Source of the DNA: Lineus longissimus
Taxonomy: Eukaryota > Nemertea > Pilidiophora > Heteronemertea > Lineidae
DNA length: 64,000 nucleotides
Direction of reading: 5' to 3'
NCBI RefSeq assembly: GCF_910592395.1
Contig: NC_088308.1
Location: 25,869,501 to 25,933,500 of the forward strand
The translations under genes were made by a program, and so were the position numbers. This document shows, in pieces, positions 50,401-61,800 of the stretch. Position 1 is the stretch's first letter; each line of letters opens with the position of its first letter. The notes beneath the pieces were generated by a model. It was not told where the DNA came from, ran no database searches, and was given only the letters and a program-made list of their open reading frames with translations.

Positions 50401-51886
50401 CCTAAATATGATATTGATATAACTCGGAGTCAGGGCAGCAGATGAGGAATGGATAGGTCTCCTTGTCAATGTAATTGTAATTTCCCATACCTCTGTGTTG
50501 CTGTGACGATCTTTCTTACAGCTTGTGAAACTGCTCACCGCCGATTTCACCATTGAAGGATGGCTACGTAAAGCGGGACCAAGGCCCAGCGATGCCTTCA
50601 GGAGTAGATGGTTTACTCTTTGTAAGAGGAAGCTGATGTACTATGAAGATCCTTTAGTAAGTCAAACTTATCCCAGTCAAGATGGCTTGGTGTTCGATTG
50701 TCTCAGGTAGATCGTGGACCCAGAAACTCTAAATTATTCCATGTGTCTTTCAAGAAAAACCCAGGCCAGAGCAATCCATGTGAGGTCAGACTAATTATAT
50801 CTCTGAGTGGGCGAGGAGTTTGAGTAATTTAATCGTCAATTAGTGCCTGTTGTGCCCACAGAACCAACCAGGAAGTTTTAGATTTTGTGTGTCTGCCTCT
50901 TTTAACTAATTCTCAACAAATCTGACCACTCTGATAATGATTTCTTTCTTTCAGGATGCATTTGCAAAAGGAGAAATCTTCATTGGCTACAAGAATAATG
51001 AGTTTGCTGTTCGACGTGAGACACCCCCTGGGCGTCATGTGACTGGTTTTAGCTTCACCCTCAAAACTCCAGAGCGAGACTTTATCTTTAGTGCTGAAAA
51101 TGAGACAGGGCAGGAGGGTTGGATAAATGCATTGTCGGGTATTATCAATACTCCAATGTCCCCACAGGATAGCAGTGGTAAGTTTTTTATGGCTGTTATA
51201 ATTGGAGATGTGCGGCTATAGTTAGTCATTGACACTTTTTAAAACCCTGCATAATTCTAGCCATGGCCAGTTTGGAGGAGTTTGTTCCATTCAACTGGCC
51301 GGAAATATCGGCCACACAAAGAGAGTGAGCATAAAGGGTGGGACAAATGGTTACACTCTACAGACCTTTCAATGCAAGGTAAAGTTTTGCACTTGCAAAG
51401 GAAAAAAGCATTTGTGGCAAATCTTTTGCCCTGTATTGTGCTGTAAAAGGTGGACAATATAAAGTAAGTTGGATCTTATCTATGCGATTTTTTCCTCATT
51501 ACACATGTCATACCTAAGCTTTCTCCTTCCTTTTGTTGCTTTATCTGCTTCCAAAATGAACTTTTGTAAAGCATTGCCCAGTTGCTCAATCAGTGTTAGC
51601 AGTAATGTTAGCGTTAAGTCCTGACGCTACTATTCTAAATTTACTGAAAGAGATGATGCTTAGTTGAGCGAACACTGGGGTTTGTCTGTTACGGCAATTG
51701 AGTAACTGGGCCTCTTGATGTGTTCATGAAACTCTTATCATTTAGCATCTCAAATTTAATCATACAACTTTCGGCCAATGTTTCTTTTCTGTTTTTCTCA
51801 TAGATAAAGTTAACATGGTGCCAAAACGGCAGGGGAAGAGACATATACTTAAGGTGAATACAATGGTCTCCTCCCCCTCTGCTTGA
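47476..51886 (+). CDS. ADAP: ArfGAP with dual PH domains (ADAP/centaurin-alpha)
   Basis: Nine exons: 47476-47545, 48574-48707, 48855-48946, 49184-49376, 49670-49816, 50124-50207, 50522-50656, 50955-51177, 51804-51886. They total 1161 nt and 386 aa (human ADAP1 374, ADAP2 381). An N-terminal ArfGAP zinc finger has Cys 17, 20, 37 and 40, with HRGLG carrying the GAP arginine finger at residue 45. PH domain 1 spans about 127-234 ([20 protein letters not shown]) and PH domain 2 about 249-357 ([33 protein letters not shown]). These proteins bind PIP3 through the PH domains and switch off Arf6 at the plasma membrane. One invertebrate gene probably represents both vertebrate paralogues, so the symbol is generic. 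The last exon (basic, ending MVSSPSA) is the least certain part; the alternative is read-through past 51177 to a stop at 51221. Confidence 0.93.
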
Positions 51887-54800
51887 CTCATTGCAACCAA
51901 TAACATACCTGGGGATATCATTTCATATATTTCTGACACATGCCTAACTTTGGCTTTATTATCTCTCAAACATGCATGTGTTTGAGTAAAAATAGGCTCT
52001 TTTATTGTTGAGTTACTTACCGTGCATAAGAGGGCCATAACAACACCAGTGAAATTGGAGTTCAAAACAGCTATCCCACAGGCAGATAATCCTTATTGAA
52101 TTGGTGGAAACGTGAGTGATTTAATATCATGTAATGTAGAAAGATTTATAACATTCCCTCAAAGAGATATCATTGGGCAAATGAATTACACCTTTCCTAT
52201 GTTAAAATTACTCAAGTCGTCAAGTGGAATGCGTAAAATCATATAATCAGCCGGTCAGTCGTTTGGGAAGTTGTAAGATACAATGTACAGTTTCAAAACT
52301 GCTGTCCTAACTGGAAAATATCTTGGGTTCAGGGTTCAGGATTTGATCCAATGCACCTATGAATTAACCACTTTTTGTTCTTTGGGTGCATGTAATAATA
52401 ATGAGTTAACTATTTGACACGTTAACCTTGTCCAAGATGTTTCCCTAAATCGTAATGATTAACTAATAAATGCATGTTTCAATACTCACATTCATTATTG
52501 GCTTTGCAGGTAGATTATATCAAAAACAACAAAGAAGTTGTTTTTTGTAAAAAAAGTCTCACTCAAGGAAACCTTCTGATATTTTCATATTTATGGAAGG
52601 GATTTTGCACCCTTCCAAAAATAATGCAGTTAAAATCAATAAATGTGGTATTTTAGTCCGAAATATTAACATGCTGATTCTGAATGTTCTCCTTCTTTCG
52701 CCTCCAAATAACTTGAGCCCCAATTTACTCTTCCTCCTCTGTCTTCCGTACTTATACAGCCTACTGTCAGCACTTGAAGCGCTAGTCTGCGGGGTGAGTA
52801 CTGGGTTGGTGGAGAGGAATGGCTTGGAACATAATCTATGCGAGACCTGTGCATGCTTGATTGATTTTGTATACATAATATAGAAAGGCAGTGCTTTACC
52901 TCACAAATAACCGATTGTACATTGTGAGCAGGAGCAGAGTCAGTTTCACCAACAAATTTTTCCTCGTGTCATTGCATTTAAACGTATCTGAACCACACAA
53001 AAACGTCATCGTAATCAATAGAAATGATTTATTTGTCAGTCTACCCTGCTGGCATTATGTTTTTATAAAGAGGGTCTCCTAACAGTTCTATTCTTAATCA
53101 GATTGGGTAGTACTAAAAACAATCATGCCCAGCCTTTCGTTCTTAACCTTATATTCAGAAGTGAAACATGCCTGAGTTTGTTGACACCTTTCTGCATCTG
53201 TGAGACAGCTAGTCAATCAGAACACTCCTCCTCTCCTCTCACCTCCATTAGTTCCATGTCGTACAGATTAACTTCAGTCGATATCCTTCAATGCATCTGT
53301 TTCTTTCCTTAGTTTATGACCACTGCATCAGAATCCGGAATTAGAGAAGTCATCTTTTCTGCACTTGTATTGTTCAATCTCAAAAGAAATGCTTGGAAAT
53401 TTGGAACTTTTGACCAAATCTTGCTACCCTCCTGATTGTGACGGCTTCTATGGATGCTACTTTGCTGCATGTTGTCTCAAACCACTGATTGTGACACCTC
53501 CTGTCGATGCCTCACTTCTGCATATTGTCCATGGTCTCTGATTGTTGATGCAGTTTAATACTGCTCAATGTCCTGATGGTTACAACTCCTCTTGATGCAG
53601 TACTGTTGCATCTTGTATTAATGTCCCGATTGCAAAGTTTTCCAATTTGGATGTTGCACTAGCTGCTGCATGTTGTTGAGTTGGAGTTCCTGATTGTGAC
53701 AGCTGCTTTAGGAACGATTATGATTGGAATTTACTCCAGGTGAAGTTTATTGCATTGTTGTCATTGTACTCGGATTCACTCCACACTAGTTTAATTGAAC
53801 ATCTCAACCGTGGTGTCAGCGCCAAGTGGTGTCTGCTGACTTTAACAAGTACCCACAGTATTTTACTATGTTGTTCAGCACTCCCAGAGAACATAAGGAC
53901 TGTCAAAAAGGTCATCATTTTAGAAGACCGTAGATATGTTTTACAATTGCTGTCACATTGCTTGAGTAACTAAACCCTTGGCTTGGCCATGTAATCTGTG
54001 AAGTTGGTTAGGGGTGTATGTTAAAACCTTCAGGTGAACTCTAACCTGGTTATCCTTCATCGGTCACATTTTCTCCATAACACCAAGAAATAGTGCTTTG
54101 ACGTTGTATTGGCAACCAAAAGTTAACTTAGATTCCATTCCAGGAGCTCTGAAGTGCTTGTTCCAGAAGAAGTTTGACTTTTTGGTAGGGTCTGATATTG
54201 AATCTAGAAAAAAGTTCTTTGATAAGATAATGATTAAGATGTTAAAGTGAAAGACTACTTCTAACCCAGATTTCACATTAGGGATGTCTTTGTTGTTGAA
54301 TTACTTATCTTTGATTTCATTACACCCCCGTACAGCCTAAACATCAGCTTCCCAACCTACAGAGTCCCACAGTTCTTCTGCTCAGCATTGTTTCTTGGCA
54401 AGATGACTAACTGAGTTTCCATGGTGTTCCAAGTGTTGGAACACACTGGCACTTATCATTTGCTGTTGTTTCAAAGTTGGTTTCTGTTCTACTTTCAGCT
54501 GCGGTGAACATGGTAAAAAAGAGGTCAAGTTCCCTCGGAGGATTTGTACAGTTGAAAATAAAGTGAGAGACTATGTATGGCACAGCTACTGAGGAATAAT
54601 TCTTGTGTTCTTCATACATCAACAGGATGAGTAATTGACTTCAGCAGCTAGCTGTCAAAACAAAAGTAAAAATGGCCCCTTTTTCTGTGAGGCAGTCCCA
54701 GTGTACTGACTAAATCTACACTGTCACTCAAGCGCCTGGAAAATGAACGATTTGGATTGCTTCAACCAGCAACTGTGATCACATGCGACAAAAATCGCTC

Positions 54801-56521
54801 ACAACATGAATTGGTGATGGGAGTGACCTGTGATCAGTATCAAACCAGCGATAACCGGTTTTACCCACAGACAAGAGATATTTTGGTCTCACACAGCAGC
54901 AATTATAATTGCAGGTCAGTTTATGATATTTTTTGGTAAACAGTCCTTAAGAGAATTTAACTGTGCCGTGCAGTATGAATTATAACAGGGGTCTATTTGG
55001 GTGTTTTTATGAATTAGGCAATCAGATTATGACTGTATAGATCATAACATTACTCTGTAGTTTGAAATCCTGACTGTTCGTACCAAAACAATGAACAGTG
55101 AACTTTGTTACAGGAATGCGAGATTACTAAAATCAACCTAAATATCTTGTCCCTTGTGGCTGTAATAACTAGAATGCCCAATGATTCTAGGTAGAAATCG
55201 ATTAGATTGGTAAAACATGTGTTGTGTGCTGGTGCAAGTATTGTTATTATGCTGGATTCAATCCTGGCGAGAACTCTTTTTTGACATTTCCAATCAAAAT
55301 GCAGTTTTTATCCATTTATGTTAACTGATAACTGTAATAAGTTACGACAAATATAACTTTTGTACTAAATGTTCTTTTGATACTTTCTTGTAAGAATGTC
55401 TTCCATTCCACTTGTATTTCATCGTCGAATGAATATATTATTATAGTCATCACTGGCTGATCTTCTTCCATATGAAATAGTTTATGTATTCTGAAATATG
55501 TAAAGGTGCTCTTTTTGTATGTATGAAACCAGAATGAAGACAGACCAATTCTTACAAGAACCAGCGATTCCATATTTTTGTAAACTGAAATTTACTATGT
55601 TCCATAACAAAATATCTACATGTAATATGCAAAGAATGAGATATATTCACTCAATAAAACCAAAGAAAAGACTATGATGTGTTATCTAAATTTTTGTCGA
55701 TTTCTGTCTTGATCCACCCAATGATGAGTTTATCAAGACCAGTCTCCGAGACCGTCAATCCACTCAGCAAATTAAACCCCTCAAAGCAAAAATTGTGACC
55801 TTTGAAGAAATTAGTTTGAGAATTGTAAACTAATTACACTGTGGTCGCCCTCAACAACCTCAATGTGACATGGTTTGTTCCTCTGATGTCCTTAAAAACT
55901 AAAGCTACAACTAACTAAGGAGTGTAGTGACTGTGTCTTAACTCCAGCAAGCTCCATTCCAAGAAGTAGACCGTGTGATATGGGCAGAACATGACATTGT
56001 CCCTGCTGCATTTTGCCTTCATGACTGCAGCCAAGCAGACACAATCGAATATGGTCAGAATTACAGCATTGGCCTTTGGGCTCTGGGAAAGTCCACAGTA
56101 CAGCTGGAGAACGGCGTAGCCCCCCCCCCCCCCGCTATCCTGAATGTGACACTCTCCTAAGGGTGCTTGGGGTTCGGAACTCAAGTCAACCAGACACTCG
56201 AAGTGACCATGAATGCATTTTGCGCGAGGAGCATTTGGGCATTGAAACTGCAATCAACCTGACACCTTAATATATGGCCAGAATGCGACTGTGACATTAC
56301 CAAAGGTGCACTTGCAGGGCTGTATTTGACTTTTTGGTGGGGGAGGGGGCAGAACACCACTTTTCATCCCAACACGTTTTTCAGAGACACCTGTTGGGGA
56401 GGGCGGTAGCTCCCTGCATGTAGCGCCCACACAAGACACAGATGTACCAATTATCATTTGTTGCCATGTTCCAGGCAGTTAAATAGGAATATCAATTGAA
56501 AATTATTAGATGAAATAAGAA
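51887..56521. other. Region between the convergent ADAP and NAT9 genes
   Basis: No recognised coding exon. It contains candidate poly(A) hexamers for the ADAP transcript (near 52464, 52636 and 55654), the minisatellite at 53431-53712 and a run of 14 C at 56120-56133. A frame at 52593-52883 ends in a hydrophobic stretch but has no family resemblance. Confidence 0.45.
53431..53712. repeat. Degenerate minisatellite, unit about 53 bp
   Basis: Five or six drifted copies begin CTGATTGTGACGGCTTC or similar (CTGATTGTGACACCTCC, CTGATGGTTACAACTCC, CTGATTGTGACAGCTGC). Each continues with GATGC and CTGCATGTTGT-like words. Confidence 0.65.
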
Positions 56522-56527
56522 TTTATT
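56522..56527 (-). terminator. NAT9 poly(A) signal
   Basis: AATAAA on the minus strand, 57 bases beyond the NAT9 stop codon. Confidence 0.65.
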
Positions 56528-56583
56528 CTCACAAATGCAATACGTGAAGCAAAAGCTTCTATTATAAAACTATACATGATATC

Positions 56584-58455
56584 CTATGTACATAGTACTG
56601 ATTCTGATTCCTCCTCCATTACAATGTCTATATGTTTTGTTTCGTTCCACAACCATTGTTTTGTGTCTGTATCCACTAACCATTCAAGTGTGACTTCTTT
56701 GAACACTTCACTCCTTGATATCTGAAAAGAAATCGGAAGAAAAATATGTACAAGTATTCCCAACTGATGTAACCTGATAGTGCTGCAGCCAGGCGAAAGT
56801 GCATCCAGCTTAGGGCCTACTAGGTCAGCATAAAGAGAATTTGACTTTAACATGTGATAGATTCAGCAATTCTTCAATCCATTTTCTCCCGTTGTCTTTC
56901 CTGTATAATTGAAAGAATCTCAGTTGAAGCAGGAAATCATAATTTACAAATAACTTTCAAGTGATGGGTGTGTGTATTCTGAGTATCCAGGGTAAAGCAT
57001 TAGTGATGGTATCATGTTGTCCTCCTAACCTCTTTAAATCCAATCTTCCTGAACATATTCAAGCTTTTCTCATTGGCCAAACCAATTTTAGCCGTTATTG
57101 AAGTCAATGCCAAGTACTCCACTCCTGAAATAGACAACACAGGGTTCATCTTTGATCACCATTTCGTAAAGTAAGTAAATGTTTATATCATTCTGGAAAC
57201 CAAACATGTAGTAATAATCTTTAAAAAGTTTCAGCTCACCGTATCTCATCATGAGAAGCAGTGCCTCCTTGCCCATTCCCTGACCTCTGGCATGCAACTC
57301 TGCCACCATGATTTCAACCTCTGCTGTCTGCCGATTCTCAATATCGTTTAGGAAGAGATTGACATCACCAATCATGGAGGCTGGAAAGTAGCAGCAACTA
57401 TTTATAACAGATGACTTGATGTTCCCAAACAATCAAATCTGAAGACAAAGCTCAGTTTGGGTTATTCCATGACCTCACATCTTATACTAAGTAACAAAAG
57501 AGAGTGAAAATCAATCAAACTAACCCCATGTCTTCATTGAGGTTATATTTCGATTATCTGAAGAGAATGTCAGTAGTGTAGCTTGCCTTGATTTAGAAAT
57601 TATCATGTTCACTTCAGAGACCAGAGACAGGTGAAAAAAAGTGCATCATTGTAGATTTCTTCAAACAAATGTCTATAAGCTTATCAAACTAAACATGTCT
57701 TACCAATTTCATCACTGTTACTTTGTGAGTAGACATTTCTATCCAGGATTACAAAGGTACATTCTGCAAGTAATGGGGTAGATTCGAGATGTGAGAATTA
57801 GGCAAATTAAAATTGGTTAAGAAATTAAAATGGTTAGCAATTGACTGGATGATGGCAGAGTTGATTTTTTTAATAACAAATGGAATACACTTACTGTCTT
57901 CATCGTCTAACCAGGACTCCTGCATCCTAAATTCTTGTTCCAAACTGAGAGGTTCAGAAGCTGTCAGCTCCTGTAGTTCCTCAGACTGCATCCAACCATG
58001 GTATCTTTAATGAAAGAAAATAATGGTTTTCATAATTTTCTGCCTTTTTGAAAGTTCAAGTCATTTCTTTTTCCTGATCTTACCGTTTCTTTCAATATTT
58101 ATTATAATTATTTGTGTATCCTACCCTGCTCAGTGCTCATACCGATGATGGCTATTTCTCTGTACTCCTACTGTGATGACAGTCAGTAGCCAACAAGCCA
58201 AGGACTACTGTCGTGTATATTGCAGTCATTGTCAACAATACTCATTGTCAATATTTATCAAGGAAGATCAGGTGAGCTGGCGAGTGGGAATGCATGACGA
58301 ATAGAAATTGGAATGGGAAGAAACCATGATGATCAGATGATGAAAACAAAGTTCAAAGTAGGCTAAATCTTGACATACTTATTAACGTGGACACGCCTGT
58401 ACGGTACTAACACAGTTTTTCTTCCGTGTATTATTGTGTTTTTATTTTTCTTCAT
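56584..58455 (-). CDS. NAT9: N-acetyltransferase 9 (NAT9), GNAT family
   Basis: Six exons, 5' to 3' on the minus strand: 58455-58379, 58004-57895, 57763-57704, 57380-57240, 57124-57030, 56721-56584. They total 621 nt and 206 aa, against 207 in human. The first exon, too short to stand out as an open frame, was found by its match to the conserved start: [19 protein letters not shown]. Then [42 protein letters not shown] and the acetyl-CoA-binding motif [14 protein letters not shown] follow, with [20 protein letters not shown] (GNAT motif B) and VFKEVTLEW. Human NAT9 is a GNAT-fold protein; in Drosophila it supports microtubule stability. The donor after exon 5 is GTTAGG, an uncommon +3 T. Head-to-head with TMEM104. 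Confidence 0.94.
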
Positions 58456-58849
58456 GTCAACTGCAAGAAAATCGATCTTTTATCGTTCACAAATTTGCAA
58501 AATGCATACTTCTTAACACTTCCTGGTATCGCTTACAACAATAATAAAACACAACTAAAAGTTGACTATTTGGGGCGTTTAGTTGATATATCAGGAATAA
58601 AAACGGTATTTATACTCTGAAAAGTTATAACACAGATTGATAAATACGATTTAACGGAGTTATTGCGATATTTAAAGGACGAAATTGTTATTTTCTTAAG
58701 CGTCACGTGCATTGGAAAAGAGGAAAAACTCTTTCGTACGAATGCTTCCATGTCTTCAAATCAACCCATTTTGGACTGTTTCATTTGTCCTAGTGCCAGT
58801 TAATCCATAATCCTCCTATTACTTAGTATCGCCTTCACGAGACGAAGTC
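58456..58849. promoter_or_regulatory. Shared head-to-head promoter region of NAT9 and TMEM104
   Basis: The start codons lie 394 bases apart on opposite strands. No TATA box is evident. The same gene pair is divergent and adjacent in human (17q25.1), which supports a conserved bidirectional promoter. Confidence 0.6.
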
Positions 58850-61800
58850 ATGGCAGGTGATATCACGGAGGCTGGTGCTTCATATTCTCAAGGGGTAAGT
58901 TTCATGTTTTGATGTGTTGATAATGATCATATTGGGTGAATGACATTGTCCATTGACAATGCTGCAATGTTAACATATGAACATTAAACAGTAAACATAG
59001 ACTCATTTAAAGCCTTGCTTAAGACTAGAACACTCCAATTACAGCGACGCGAATGCGCAACTCAACCCATCAGCCAAATACCTCGTTCCGGATTTGCTGC
59101 TGATTACACGAATCCAGAATGTACATTTAATGTGAATAATGTCAATTCATGTCATTTAGGATGCATATTTCTATTTGGCTTTATCACAATAAATATCCTA
59201 AATGAAACTTTCAATGTTTGTGTGCAATTGATGCACCTTTTAAATGCCTCCTTTGCAGAAAGCTCTTAAAACTCTCTTAACAATAATAGGCCTAGACTGA
59301 ATTGAATTTATTTGTCTCAATTTTCTTACTTTTCAGGTTGGGCTTATCTTTGTGTTCAACTTGATTGTTGGCACGGGAGCCTTGACTATGCCGTACGCTT
59401 TCAGTCAATCAGGATGGTTGCTCAGTTTGATATTTGTGATTGCTCTAGCTTTCATGAGGTAAGCAATGTCATACTGATCTACTGTTGTAAATATAATAGG
59501 ACAGGTTTTAAGCTTGAGGCGTCAGCCATTCATTTTGGTAGTCATCACTCTTCACAGAACACCCATGGGATGGGCTGGGACAGCTGTCATTGACATTGCT
59601 GTTATCCTAATCCAAAGAGGCAATATAGCCAATATGATAGGAAAGTATTGAGCTGTAGTCTTTTTATGAATGACTAATTTTTTGAAATACAACACTGGCT
59701 ACAACTTGAATGAGCACTTGATTGAATATTGCATGAAATTACATTTGTAACAGTTTAAGTATTCTTGTTTGATTGACATGTCAGTCTTTTACTTACAGTT
59801 ACATGACTGTGACTTTTGTGATAGAGACCATGGCTGCTGCAAATGCTGTTCTAAGGCATCGAGCTGCAGAAAAGATAAGGCAGGCAAGTGCTGCCCTTTT
59901 ATTTTCCCTGATTTGGCACTGAAAATTGTGTCTTTAATTGAGAGGGTGGCCTCCTACATATCTAGCACTGTTGTTAAAACTAAGCTGTTTTGCAATGTTT
60001 GTGTGCAATTGATGCACCTTTTAACCGCCTCCTTTGCAGAAAGCTCTTAAAACTCTCCCAACTTCAAACAGTGTGTCTGTTCAGTAAACAATTTGTTAAG
60101 TGCTTATCTCTTAAAAATTACAATATATCGACACACTTCCTTCATTCAAACTCTGGTGAAAGTCTGCAGACTACAATTTCTCTCATGACAGAACCAACTA
60201 CTCCAAGGTGGGGGTCTTTTATGTGACTCACTTGAGGATTATGAAAGGCAGCCCCTTCTTACTTGTGCTACCCGTATCCGTGGTAATGGCAGTATACAAT
60301 CGGATGGTATGTTATGGAAGTTCCATGAATCTTGGGTGTTGGGTTTCCCAAGTCAAAGGGTGACATGTTGACCCCCTGTTGTGCCCTTGGCCTTGCTATG
60401 CAAAAATTGTAACCACAAGAAGGGTCAAATGTATTGACCTTATTTTCTGGTTACATGCATTAGGTTTTACCTACTGGGTATAATCTGATGCTTTTATTGG
60501 CTTTTGCATGCTGTATAAACTAGGACGCCTTTCCTTGCTTGATTGCTCCATTTCTATTTTCTACAGAAATCGTCAACAGATAATACCTTTTCCGACAGAC
60601 AAAGCAATGAAGTGACTCCATTGTTAGGTAAACTTTCGAGTCTTGAGTCTCGTCTTATGTGCACCCAGGGGGTCACTCCGGATGACATGATTCGAATAGA
60701 GCATCCTTGTACAAGTACATGTTGTAACAAAAAAGTAGTAACAGGGTTTTTGTTGTTGGCAAAGCATGACCGCACAGGTCGAATCAAACCCCATCTTTTA
60801 GTCAACCCCCACAATACCAAGCCCAGGATCATGCTTTATTGAGTACCTACCAACTGTAGTAGGCCCCTTACTCATGACTCCCTGTAACCTCAGATAGTAC
60901 CTAACCCAATCAAATCTCCCCAAACGCGACTGGTGGGAGAACATAATTGCTAGTATAAGGGGTTGTGTGTGTTCAAATGTACCAGCAATAGGGGTGGAAG
61001 TGAAAAAAATGCAAGCAAAAGGGGAAGGAGATTATAGATTGTTGTACCTGTTGTCGGGTGTCTATCAGAACTCATGGTATAAGTATGCTCTGCGCATGTA
61101 ATTGAGAGTGGCCCCCTTGGAATTTGTGCAGGGTGGAATACTTTCTGTCGATGTCAACGTTTAGATTTTAGTTTTGATTCAAAGCTTTCAACCTGTCACT
61201 CGTTGCTCTATTCTTATTGCATTTTAGTTTGCTAATCACACTCAATGCAGCTGAAGCCATGAAGGGTTTTACTTCAAAAATGAGTTTTCTGAGTTAGAAT
61301 TGGAACCTTTGTTTTTGAGGCAGATTTGTTGGGCATATGGCCATGGTTTGTGCTTTTTTGATGACCATTAATATTCTAAATGCTGACAAATCTTAATTAT
61401 TTTTGCTACAGATAGCATTGACACACTGTCAGGAACTCTTAACTCTCCTGTTTCGGTGAATAGTAAGTTTAATCTAATTTTATCCAGTTAAGTATGTATA
61501 AATTCTCTTGAGGGTCTCCTCTGATTGGACTCCTTTACGGGACAGATCCACTGCGACTCCTTTTTCACCCTGCCATACAATTCCTTCAAATTATTATTCC
61601 CTGTGTTTGGAAACCTGTCTTTGCAATATTCATTCAGAGCATTTCCATTATCAGATGTAACAGAAATGATTAATTATGGGTTGTCCAGAGTGTCAAATTT
61701 CGACAATTGATAGAGACAAAATGCAAAGACCTCCTGGCCACTACGGAACCAAATTTAAAAACAAAAATTAACTGTGCTAAAGAAAAAGTCTTGTCAATCA

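Noticed and set aside
52593-52883. Plus-strand frame with a hydrophobic stretch after the ADAP gene
   Set aside because: It was considered as a further ADAP exon, but the ADAP model already reaches normal family length with the exon at 51804-51886 and this frame lacks a supported splice into it.
58980-59279. Possible mobile-element protein remnant in TMEM104 intron 1
   Set aside because: The 84-codon frame (59015-59269) has no recognisable reverse transcriptase, transposase or integrase motif. Only its last 65 bp recur nearby, so it is recorded as a repeat only.
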